Shown here in pieces: positions 1 through 9,770 of a stretch of 45,621 nt of DNA. Location: NCBI GenBank assembly GCA_051453625.1, contig JBOZIK010000001.1:249826380-249872000 (forward strand). The letters run 5' to 3'. The position numbers and the translations under genes were made by a program. The stretch is from Welwitschia mirabilis (lineage: Eukaryota; Gnetophyta; Gnetopsida; Welwitschiales). The notes beneath the pieces were generated by a model. That model had not been told where the DNA came from. It made no database searches and saw nothing but the letters and a program-made list of their open reading frames with translations. The number at the start of each line of letters is the position of its first letter. Within the stretch, counting starts at the first letter, position 1.

Positions 1-45
1 GGAATTATGACATTCGGATCACTCTGTCTATACTAGCGTGTTGTA
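1..45 (+). repeat. Possible tail fragment of an alpha-family LTR
   Basis: The first 40 or so bases (ttatgacattc, then tctatactag) match the U5 end of the complete alpha LTR near 5835-5875 in order and spacing. Similarity fades after about base 45. This is either the truncated 3' end of an LTR lying left of the window or a chance-shortened relic. The call rests on one short alignment by eye. Confidence 0.45.
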
Positions 46-777
46 TTTTGGATCTTATTTATAATTAATAGGATTAAAATTGAAACGTGAACTATTGCAC
101 AAATACATACCGCAACACTGGGATGTTTTTTTTTAACTAGGAGGAGGGTGAAGGGGCAGGACACTTCTTTGAGCTTTCTTTTATGGTATTAAAGCAAAAA
201 TTTATAATTTTTAAATTCTAAAGAATCATTTTAATCTTTCTAAATACATAATTTTGATAATTTGTTTGGATATGACTTCATGTTACTTGAATAAATTTCA
301 AAAACTTGATCTAACAAGAACACATTAGCCCATTCATAGAGTTTTTGTACAGCAACATTTCAGATCATCTAAAATAAAAGTTCTATATTTACTCCTGTAC
401 TTTGCATCTTGTAAAAAACATTAATGAAATTTTCATATATCATTATTTGAGATTATTACTACATAAGTTTTATACATCAATTCAGCATTACGTTTTTAAA
501 TTATACATATACATTATTATTTTCTAAACTACCATTATTACATTCTATGATTTTTTTATGTGTATGACATTCATTTAGTCTATTGTAATGTTTAAGTAGG
601 GAGCTTATGACTATAGTAGTAATTGTATTGGATAATGAATTTTTATTATCTATTCTTACATGATAAAATTAAACTCAAATTCTATTTTTTTAGTTGATGA
701 TTATCTTAGTCAAATTGACTCTCAATATAGTTAATCACTTACTTTGTCAAGGACTGACAAGGCTAAGTGGAGGGACA
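46..777. other. AT-rich DNA, no gene seen
   Basis: No ORF, RNA gene or recognisable repeat was found. Position 120-160 has a T-run and a G-rich patch (aggaggagggtgaaggggc). Immediately before the LTR at 778 the strand reads aagtggagggaca, a purine-rich stretch that could be a decayed polypurine tract. That would make the following LTR a 3' LTR, but no matching internal domain is visible in these 730 bases. Confidence 0.4.
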
Positions 778-1012
778 TGTTGCAATGTCAACTTGTATGA
801 ATTTGATAGTGTATTTAAATTACTTTTTGTAGAATATTTATATAAGTTTGGATGTAACTCTAATGATTATGAATAGTCAATGAGGTGACCACAAAAACAC
901 ATAGATCTTATCATAATTGGAGGTATTTTAGGCATGTTCTAGTAATTAGTATGTTAAAGGAAGATTAATGATAAAGAAGGCTGATTTGCTTTACTTAAAG
1001 AGCTTTGGAAAA

Positions 1013-1055
1013 GTGTCATACTCACTATTGTCCCCATAACAGAGGGGATGATAGC
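1013..1055 (+). repeat. Nested palindrome motif in alpha LTR
   Basis: Inner arms read CTATTGT and ATAACAG around a CCCC loop, with outer arms GTCATAC and GGATGAT. This is one of three copies in this LTR; the others are at 2029-2070 and 2135-2176 and are more degraded. Confidence 0.6.
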
Positions 1056-1112
1056 ACTATATTAACTTATTATAATAGTGATTTCGACTAGATCTTAGAG
1101 TCAATGAAGAAC

Positions 1113-1962
1113 NNNNNNNNNNNNNNNNNNNNNNNNNNNNNNNNNNNNNNNNNNNNNNNNNNNNNNNNNNNNNNNNNNNNNNNNNNNNNNNNNNNNNNNN
1201 NNNNNNNNNNNNNNNNNNNNNNNNNNNNNNNNNNNNNNNNNNNNNNNNNNNNNNNNNNNNNNNNNNNNNNNNNNNNNNNNNNNNNNNNNNNNNNNNNNNN
1301 NNNNNNNNNNNNNNNNNNNNNNNNNNNNNNNNNNNNNNNNNNNNNNNNNNNNNNNNNNNNNNNNNNNNNNNNNNNNNNNNNNNNNNNNNNNNNNNNNNNN
1401 NNNNNNNNNNNNNNNNNNNNNNNNNNNNNNNNNNNNNNNNNNNNNNNNNNNNNNNNNNNNNNNNNNNNNNNNNNNNNNNNNNNNNNNNNNNNNNNNNNNN
1501 NNNNNNNNNNNNNNNNNNNNNNNNNNNNNNNNNNNNNNNNNNNNNNNNNNNNNNNNNNNNNNNNNNNNNNNNNNNNNNNNNNNNNNNNNNNNNNNNNNNN
1601 NNNNNNNNNNNNNNNNNNNNNNNNNNNNNNNNNNNNNNNNNNNNNNNNNNNNNNNNNNNNNNNNNNNNNNNNNNNNNNNNNNNNNNNNNNNNNNNNNNNN
1701 NNNNNNNNNNNNNNNNNNNNNNNNNNNNNNNNNNNNNNNNNNNNNNNNNNNNNNNNNNNNNNNNNNNNNNNNNNNNNNNNNNNNNNNNNNNNNNNNNNNN
1801 NNNNNNNNNNNNNNNNNNNNNNNNNNNNNNNNNNNNNNNNNNNNNNNNNNNNNNNNNNNNNNNNNNNNNNNNNNNNNNNNNNNNNNNNNNNNNNNNNNNN
1901 NNNNNNNNNNNNNNNNNNNNNNNNNNNNNNNNNNNNNNNNNNNNNNNNNNNNNNNNNNNNNN
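1113..1962. other. Assembly gap of 850 N
   Basis: The 52 bases before the gap (1061-1112) recur right after it (1963-2014) with one mismatch, so the two contig ends overlap. The gap probably holds no extra sequence, and the LTR should be shortened accordingly. Confidence 0.85.
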
Positions 1963-2857
1963 ATTAACTTATTATAATAGTGATTTGGACTAGATCTTAG
2001 AGTCAATGAAGAACCTTTTTAGAGGAGGTGCCATCCTTGTTGTCGTTCTATGACATAAGGGATAATAACACATCTATAGCAAACTATGAGGTCTATTCTA
2101 GAACTGAAAGCTAATTAATTATTTAGTATTAATAGCCATTATCCCTAGTTTCATTCTCATGCTCATTAGGATGATTAAATTATCTTGTAATGGAGTCATT
2201 CATCACACTTAGGCTGCTAGGATTTTTTTCTTCATCTTCTAGGGTTACATTTCTAGAACTTTTAATGTAATACTATAAATATCCCCTCTTTTCCTTACTT
2301 TTAATTAATCTTTTATACCTAATATGCTTGTAATAGAAGATTGAAGGGTAAGAGGTCCATCTAGAGCTAGAGAGAGGAGTTTTCTTAGCATTAGACTAAA
2401 TATCTTCCATTGAAGTGCTATTATTCTATTATAAGTAGATGTAAAGTTCTTGAATTAATCTAATTACTCTTTGAATCAATATAATTGTTACTTTCATTTT
2501 AATTATATAATGTTCTTTTTTGTTTATATTAATCATAGTTTAGAGTGATAACACTATTATTTATCTAGATCATAAGGGCAACATTTGTTAAGATTGGCCT
2601 TGGTTAGTATTAGATTTGCATTGCTATTTCATTTCATTTTACATCACATTGTATAGTTTACTTGGTAGGTCACATGCTTCAAGTTAGTTAAGAAGTACTT
2701 AAATACTCTATTTAATTGATTTAAATTATAGAGAAGCTAGTCCTTATGATAAAAGGATTAGAAACCAAGAGAGTTCATTTCATTTTCAGTTGTATTTTAT
2801 TTTCATTTACTTTCATTACATTTACTTATTTTTTTACTTTTAGTTTTTATAAGATAA

Positions 2858-2957
2858 NNNNNNNNNNNNNNNNNNNNNNNNNNNNNNNNNNNNNNNNNNN
2901 NNNNNNNNNNNNNNNNNNNNNNNNNNNNNNNNNNNNNNNNNNNNNNNNNNNNNNNNN
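2858..2957. other. Assembly gap of 100 N (size probably nominal)
   Basis: Left flank is + strand LTR sequence about 170 bases short of its end. Right flank is minus-strand RT. The junction between the two elements is hidden here. Confidence 0.85.
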
Positions 2958-3560
2958 ATGAGGGAGGTTCTTAATGATGTATATATTGGAAGGGTCTGTT
3001 GCAATGCCATCATAAAAAATGTAATGATTAAGTACAATCCCATCTCTTATAAGAATGACTCTTCTCCTAACTAGAATGAAGGCAACTCTCTATACAATAG
3101 TCAAGGACTTGTTCTAATCTCTTTAAACAATCTCTAATAATAAGAAAATCATCCATAAAGATCTATATAGGCTCCTCAATCATGTCTAAAAAAATAATCA
3201 TCATGGCTCTTTAGAAGGTTCTTAGAAGATTACATAGGCTAAAGGGCATTCTTCTAAAAGAGAAAGCATCAAAATGGAAGGTGAATGTTATCTTAGATTG
3301 ATCTTCATTGGCAATGCACGATTTGTTGCAACCATTGTATCTATCAAGGAAGTAATATTAAGCATGGCCTTTGATCTTATTAAGAACTTAATCAAGAAAA
3401 TATCAGGGATAATAGTCTTTCTTAGTTACATTATTTATTTTTTTAAGATCAATGCATACTCACCACTTTCTTTCCTTTTTAGGTTCAATGGTAAAAGGAA
3501 TAATCCATTCACTAACTAGAATGGTATAGGTGATAACTACATCCATAAGTTTAATGATTT
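2958..3560 (-). pseudogene. Ty3/gypsy reverse transcriptase fragment (element C)
   Basis: Read on the minus strand, this fragment carries the RT palm of a Ty3/gypsy pol of the Athila/Tat type. A stretch reading FSFRRMPFSLCN is followed about 20 residues later by an intact IFMDDF catalytic box (about 3145-3162). Stops and frame changes interrupt it, so it cannot be translated. It is homologous to the RT of element B (37960-38990), but B has FMND at the same site. The enzyme would copy element RNA into DNA inside a virus-like particle. The + strand ORF at 3274-3519 is its antisense shadow. Confidence 0.8.
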
Positions 3561-4674
3561 TATTATTAGATACTTGCTTAAGGGTAAGGTTAAGCCTTAT
3601 TTGAGGTTATCTAATGGGTTTATAATTTTTCCTCTAGGTAAATTTTGTATTAGATAATATGAGGAGGAATAGCACTCAAATCTTTATGATTTTAAGAAAA
3701 TGCTTTCATTTTTAAAGTAAGAAGTTAAATTAAAGATTTTTATTAGAAAGGATGAAGTTAAAAACTAATGATGAAGGGATTATTAGGATTCTTATTCAAG
3801 AAAATGTATTTTAAACCATTAGCTAAGTATTTAAGTTGAAGATTATTTTTATCATTCATTATTTTAGAACATCCATCTTAATGTAAAAGGTTTTTAATGG
3901 CTCTCATATAATTGATATTATGGTCATTCATTGGAAGAGTGATTTAAGAGAACTTGATTAAGGTTACAAGTATTAGAAGAGCTTAAAGAATTTAGAATAA
4001 TAGAAGATTCCTTATCAGCATCAAATAAGGTAGAGTCATGTAATGGAATAAGCCTTTCTTATAGAGGATAAAATTGAACTAAAATAAAGGACATAACCTT
4101 TTATTTCATGTCTCATTCATCTCCCATGTCTTTCTTAGTAGCATGGAATACTTTGATACTAAAAATTTTATTAACTATATGACACTCCATCATCTCAGTA
4201 TGAGTATTAAAACATAGTGGAATATTGCATAAAATGCTCTTCTAAAAGTAGAGGGTATCCTCAATTATTATCAATCTCCATGATAACCACATATATAGCA
4301 TAGAAAGCTGCCTTAATTTAAATTACTAAGTCATTGATTATCCCTATAGTTTTTTGTTTATTGCATTAGCTAATTCTAATACTAGTATAGTACATTAAAT
4401 CATCCCTTTTAATTTAAACTTTCTACAAAAATGCAAAGGTATAATTTTTACACTTGCTCCTAGGTCTTTAATCCTAGTACATGTTTGGAAAACCAAGTTG
4501 AAAAGAGATTGAGCAATGAACACCTTACATGGAATTGTTCTATTTTATTTCTGTCTCACTAAGTCCTTCTAAATTTTGTTATACTTGGGTCTATCTTGAA
4601 GGATCTTTCAAAAGGATAGGTTGATAATGATATAATTCATAATTATCTTTAACTATTTATCATAAATTGGGTTG
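3561..4674 (-). pseudogene. Decayed protease/gag-end region of element C
   Basis: This stretch aligns by eye with 39060-40120 of element B, in the same orientation and order. Shared landmarks are the RT-proximal spacer (around 3590-3700), the protease-like stretch near 4190-4420 (including the reverse complement of the 'agtagtggatatcc' block, here agtagagggtatcc at 4247) and the gag-side block near 4480-4630 (ttgaaaagagattgagcaatg). No frame stays open for more than a few dozen codons and no catalytic Asp motif could be read with confidence. The fragment stops abruptly at 4674 where a + strand LTR begins. Confidence 0.6.
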
Positions 4675-5947
4675 TGTTGAGATGTCAATTTATAGAAATT
4701 TGATGGTTTATTTTAAGTACTTTTGTAAGACATTTACATAAGTTTGAATGTAATACTAATGATTATGGAGATCTGACAGGATGATCAATGAAACATGTGA
4801 TTATTAGCATATTTGAAGGTTTCTTAGGCTTATTCTGGCACTACATACTTGGATGAAGGACTAAACAAATAAAATACTATCTTACCTTTGATATTGAAGA
4901 TAAGGAATCCTATCATCCCTTATGTCATCCTCATGATAGGCATGACGATAGCACTACTAACATGGACAAAAGCTATGAGGCTAACAGTGGGGCATGAGGT
5001 TGATGATGTATCTTTAACATAGGGTGACATCCCCTTTATTGTCCTCATGACCCCATGACAGTTAGGATGATAGCTATTTTTAAATGGTCAGAAAGAATTA
5101 TCTTTATAATGGGGTCAAGCAACCCATTTGGTCTATTAGGATTTCTTTTTAAACTTCTAAGGTTATGTTTCTAGAACTTCATTGTAAAACTATAAATACG
5201 CTTTCCCTTCTTCATTTATGTTTTTATTTTTTGTACTTGATATGCTTGTGATAGAAGACTAAAGGATAAGAGATCCATCTAGAGATACAGAAAGGAGTTT
5301 CCTTGGTGTTAGGCTAAGTCTTTTCCATTAAGATGGTGTTATTCTATTATAAGTGGATGTAAAGTTCTTAAATTAATCTAAATACTCTCTGAATCAATAT
5401 AGTTGCTATTTTCATGTCAATTATGTGCATGTCCCTTATAGTTTACATTGATCATAGTTTAGAGTGACAATTCTGTGATTTATGTAAATCATAGGAGCAA
5501 CCTTTGTTAAGGTTGACTTTCATTAGTATTAGATTTTCATTGCTATTCCATTCCATTTCACATTACATTTTATATTCTACTTGATAGATCTCATAGTTTA
5601 TATTGATTAATAACTAGTTGAATACTCTTTTTAATTGATCTAAATTATAGATAAGCTAGTCCTTGTGATAAAATTATTAGGAACTAAGATAGTTTATTCC
5701 ATTTCCACTTGTATTTCATTTCCATTTACTTGCATTGCATTTATTTATTTATTTACTTTTAGTTTTTATAAGATAAAAGACCAAAAACATCTTAGAAATA
5801 AATTCTCTAACTCTTTTCCTAGTGCCTTTGTTAGTATTATGACATTCAAGTGAACTCTCATCTATACTAATGTGTGTTTTCTACAAGGTATTTGATTTAT
5901 AGATTTACCTAAAAAACTTTAGGATTATATAAATTTACACCCTAACA
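4675..5947 (+). mobile_element. Complete alpha-family 5' LTR, + strand
   Basis: This 1273-bp LTR starts TGTTG and ends CTAACA, giving the TG...CA ends with short terminal inverted repeats usual for LTRs. A TATA box (TATAAATA, 5191-5198) sits near the middle, which places U3 before it and R/U5 after it. Two nested palindromes lie in U3 (4909-4952 and 5023-5074). A decayed tRNA-Asp PBS follows within 4 bases, so this is a 5' LTR and its element runs rightward. It is the best reference copy for the family in this window. It interrupts a minus-strand pol fragment of the same family. Confidence 0.88.
5191..5198 (+). promoter_or_regulatory. LTR TATA box
   Basis: The sequence TATAAATA is conserved in position in the alpha LTR at 2274-2281. 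Related AATATAAAA blocks occur on the minus strand near 31093-31103 and 45178-45186. Transcription would start about 30 bases downstream. Confidence 0.6.
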
Positions 5948-5950
5948 TTT

Positions 5951-5968
5951 TGAAACTATTACTAGGGA
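5951..5968 (+). other. Primer-binding site, tRNA-Asp type, decayed
   Basis: TGAAACTATTACTAGGGA aligns with the plant tRNA-Asp PBS TGGCGCCGTTGCCGGGGA. All differences are G-to-A or C-to-T changes except one C-to-A. It sits three bases past the LTR end, the normal place for first-strand priming. Confidence 0.75.
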
Positions 5969-6485
5969 AGGAAATAAGGAGATAGAGAATTATTATTAAT
6001 TATATAAGAACCTTAAATCTTTTATTCAATTTAAATTTTATTTATCGTAATTTTTGTTAGGGACCCTATCATTCTTTCTATCATCCTAATGACATTGAGC
6101 ATGACAATTTCAAAATTTCAAAATTAGTTTTTATTTTCACAATTTTTCTTTTATTTTTAGTTTAGAAAATAAAAATACTTTCATCTTATTTTTCATCCCC
6201 ACAATAGATTAGGTAATAGTCTAACTTTTGGATAGTGTTTTTTTGAGTTATTACTTTTTGTATTTTTTATATTGAGTTTTAAGTTTTACTTTTCTATTAG
6301 TATGATTCTCATCCTCTCTATCATCTCCATGATAGATAGGATGATAGTTTAATTTTTATTTTTTTGCAATTTTTTTAATAGTTTGGTCTTTTTTGTAATC
6401 ATCATCTCCCTTATTGTCCCCATGACAAGGTGAACAAAAGTCTTTTCTTTTTTTGATTTTCTTTTTTTTTTGTGCATGCAGGGAC
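5969..6485 (+). other. Leader of element A
   Basis: This untranslated leader runs between the PBS and the gag start and is homologous to the reverse complement of 43970-44415. It has three nested palindromes (6066-6108, 6307-6348 and 6399-6435). The middle one has perfect inner arms, CTATCAT/ATGATAG, around CTCC. T-rich runs separate them. Confidence 0.65.
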
Positions 6486-6640
6486 ATAGTAAATTATAGT
6501 AGAAAGATGAAATATCAAAGGGAGTGGAACTTAATTGAAGAAAGTATTAGAGTAAGATCATTTGAATTTTAGCTAAGTTCAAGTATGCACATCATAGGTA
6601 TGCAAGTTTCAAGTATTTTTTTTCTCTTATTGTAGAACCA
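6486..6640 (+). pseudogene. Start of gag, element A, decayed
   Basis: The bases from about 6478 (tgcatgcagggacatag) to 6640 align with the first 50 codons of the gag remnants on the minus strand at 41885 and 43965. The start codon has become ATA. Shared blocks include aaatatcaaagggagtggaac and gtatgcacatcataggtatgcaa. Similarity is lost after about 6640, so only the N-terminal part is recognisable. Gag would form the particle shell and bind the element RNA; nothing here could be translated. Confidence 0.55.
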
Positions 6641-6851
6641 AATTTTTCTTTCTCTCTATAGTCATTCTATTAGTTATTTTTATGATAGTTAAAATATACA
6701 GCCATTACACATCTTTTAAATGTTGAGGATCAACGATTTCAACAAAATGATAACACATTAAAGAGAGAAAAATTTTATCTTCATTGTATACTTATCTTTC
6801 ATACCATCTTGAAATAAAATTATCTTATTCCATTATTATCACTTTCTTTAA

Positions 6852-8250
6852 TGAATAGTAATAGAAGGACCATTGTGGAACTTCTTTCTGAAAGGAGAAG
6901 AAACTTGCAAAATGCTAAAGATAATAGTAAGAAAACATTTCAAGAAATTTTTGATAAAAAATGGAGATCATCAAAAAATAATGTTGAGAATATGACTTAG
7001 TCCCGTTTAACTTTTTAACCTTCTTAATATTTTCCATCTTCTTTTCAAACCTCAAATAGAAATAACAATGAAGATTATCCACATTTTAGGGATTCCACCT
7101 CATTTAAAAAAACTACTTACAATTAGTTTTATCAATCTCAACCATCTCCCTTACATCACTATGAAGCTGAATCATCTCTTATGAGATGAATTACTATGAG
7201 GAGGAAAATGATCCCACGTAGGAAATCATTGATGAAATAGATAACAACCAAGAACATATCAATAAAAGACTAGATAAGACCAATTAAAACTTAAAAAATT
7301 TTATTGAAATCTTGCAATGAACACTATTACATATTCAAGGATCTTTTATAACAAAACATAATAACTATCTTACTTCATCCTACCTTAAGAAAAATGAAGA
7401 AAACTTAGACACAAATGATGATGATTATTGTTTTCAGCTTGAAGATGAAATTTTGGATTAAACTTCAACATCCTACTCATTAGGAGATGAGCATAGGGGA
7501 GATAACAATAACACGACTTAATATTTTAACGTTTAGTATTAGGATGACCATTTATTAGATGATTATATTGAATTTTCAGATTATATCCCTATCATTCACT
7601 ATTAGATAAGGAACCTATTCATGAAAAATGTAAAAACGTTTCAGTCAATGATGAAGACAATGCTCTTATTTCTCTTGATAATCTTATCCATGAATCTAGT
7701 AAATTAGAGCATGATAGTAATATTCAACAAATGAAGGAAGATTTAGTTATAAAGAATGATGAGAAAAATATAGCGACAACCTAATAAAATCATGATAAGG
7801 ATAATATTGAAGAAATAGACCACAATAAAGGACCCCTAAAGATTCATTCAAATTTCATAGAGGATAAACTTGTTTTTTCTACTTATACTTCTACATCCTT
7901 TCTACTTATTCCTTCATGTGAAACTTTACATTACATCCCTCCATTTACTTTTACATTCACTTCTACTTTCACCTTCACATTTCCTTATGACGTTGATAAT
8001 AATAATCTTTTTCCATCTCTTTCAATTATACCTTCATATAATTCTTAAGGCCATCTTCCTTTCCTTAACTCTTATAACACCCATCATCTTAAAGAGTCTA
8101 TTTCTCCTATCTCTCAATCTCTTTCTTTTAAAATTAATGTAATACTCAAAATAACATTCTTTCTTTTTCTACCAAGCCACTTTACCTTTTTCTTTTTAAT
8201 GATTATTCTTTTCAAAGTTTAAATTAGAAGATCTTGGAATTTTGAATTGG
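6852..8250 (+). pseudogene. Unrecognised decayed coding remnant in element A
   Basis: A charged open stretch of about 50 codons starts at ATG 6852 (MNSNRRTIVELLSERRRNLQ at its start) and ends at a stop near 7000. Further open pieces in shifting frames follow to about 8250. They are rich in Asn, Asp, Glu, Ser and Gln, for example near 7190-7300 (NNQEHINKRLDKTN) and 7620-7760. A Thr/Phe/Ser-rich low-complexity stretch lies near 7930-8000. This part has no visible counterpart in element B between gag and the 3' region. It could be a diverged gag C-terminus or an extra ORF; I cannot assign a domain. The Leu-rich ORF at 7870-8142 is an alternative frame of the same DNA. Confidence 0.4.
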
Positions 8251-8739
8251 GGTAAGCTTTATCTTCTTGATAATAACCAATGCTTAGTGTTAAATCTTAA
8301 GGAGCTTCTTAATCTTATTCAACATTCTCAAAAGCCCTTAAAACCTTCTTAACTCCATTCTTTGAGTACTACCTTGAATGAATTATATAATGATACTCAT
8401 GCTTTATACTATTTTCATACGAGATTATTTGTCAATGAAATTTATTAATTTTTTATTTCTTATTTCAATTTTAAAAATTGGACTATTAATTTTATCATTT
8501 TACTTTCTTCACCTACAATTGATTTTACTACAAAATGATCTTATACCTTTTATGTTTTATTAATTAGTTTTTATTGATTTGACCCTTATTTTTTTGAAAC
8601 ATGTAATATCCAAATGTCCTTTTTTCACAACTAGTTGAAATTCTTAGTGGCTCAGTCCTTATCTTTTAGAAAAAGTACATCTTAAAATGGCTTAATTGAA
8701 ACCTCTAACTTTAATCCTTGAAAAATTTAAAAGTTAATG

Positions 8740-9770
8740 GATAAAAAGTGAAAAATCATTAACATATCTATCTATTCAACCTGGAACATGATAGAAGAAT
8801 TTGTCTTGGATTTTTCCCCTACCATTATCTAAATTATTCTTTAGCTAACTCTTTTGGTAAATGTTATGATATTACTTAAACAACTTTAACTTGATTAATG
8901 TTTTACTTTATGAAGTTTTCATCATTATTAGATATTTTACTTTGGTATTTTAAATGATAAGATTGGCTTCATCCAATTTTAAGACATTCATATATCTATG
9001 AACTTCATTTTGATGGAAGATGCCTTGGTTCTTTTATTTTCTTTTAATGGTGTAAGTAATTAATTATTTAGGCATGTTCTTCCTTGTTATTTATCTCCTC
9101 TCTTCACTTTTACCCTTATGAGTATTTGATCATGTGGAATTTATTTAAAAATTTAAAAAAAAAGAGAAAGAAATGAAGGAAGGAAAGAAAGAAATAAAGA
9201 AATCAAGAAAGCAAGAAAAGAAATAAAGGTTATGCTCTTATATCTTAAAACATGGCCCTCATAATGTCCTACTACAAGTGCACTAGGGTAAATATTCTTA
9301 AAAGGGGCATTTCGTAGTGAGATATGATAGCTATGGGAACTTCATTAGGGGGTTAGTTGGTCATGCTGTATGAGTCCTTACTCCTCTAACAATGGTTACA
9401 CTTCCCTCCTCATGGTAGAATAAAATTGCATTTAGGGGCTATGAGATCAATGATGTCCCTAGTATCATCAAAGGCATTACTTATTTTCTAGATTTAGTTT
9501 TACTTATTTATAGTACTTCCACATGATCACTTTACTTTTTTAGATTCTAGTGTTATTTTGAGATGATATCTTATCAGTTCCTATTTTAACATAATTTTAT
9601 CTTATCATTTATTATTTGATAATATTAAACATATTTGAAATCATCATAATCATTGCTTATTTAAGTAGAATGTTATGAATTTTGACATTATGTCATGCAT
9701 TCTTATTAGGTGATTTTATGATTTCTTCCAAGGAACTTTGCTAAGGTGGAATTTTGGGTAGGTAAGCAAA
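8740..9770 (+). mobile_element. 3' non-coding region of an alpha element (element A)
   Basis: This block aligns with the reverse complement of about 34600-35560, the 3' non-coding part of element B. Long shared words include gattggcttcatccaatt, acattcatatatctatga and caaaggcattacttattttc. It lies only about 500 bases beyond the coding remnant, so all of RT, RNase H and integrase are absent from this copy. No 3' LTR follows. A purine tract of about 80 bases (9150-9233) is inserted relative to element B. Confidence 0.7.
9150..9233 (+). repeat. GA-rich simple repeat
   Basis: A nearly pure purine tract built on gaaa and ggaa units (gaaggaaggaaagaaag). It is absent at the homologous position of element B, so it expanded or was inserted after the copies separated. 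Confidence 0.75.

Larger units (their letters stand above)
778..2857 (+). mobile_element. Alpha-family Ty3/gypsy LTR, + strand, interrupted by a gap
   Basis: The LTR starts with TGTTGCAATG and is collinear with the complete alpha LTR at 4675-5947 over both sides of the 850-N gap (1113-1962). It contains a TATA box, TATAAATA, at 2274-2281, and the conserved stretch describing 'agaggtccatctagag' near 2350. It ends at the next gap (2858) about 170 bases before the expected CTAACA terminus. Three copies of the nested palindrome lie inside (about 1013, 2029 and 2135). The apparent length of about 2.1 kb is inflated by the gap, whose flanks are duplicates; the real length is probably near 1.2 kb. 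Confidence 0.8.

Noticed and set aside
5665-5853. Phe/Thr-rich + ORF, similar to another at 2746
   Set aside because: Both are the same part of the alpha LTR U5 in two copies. No start context or domain is present.
7870-8142. A 90-codon Leu/Phe-rich + ORF resembling a membrane protein
   Set aside because: The composition follows from a pyrimidine-rich low-complexity stretch. Another frame of the same DNA joins the acidic coding remnant upstream more naturally.
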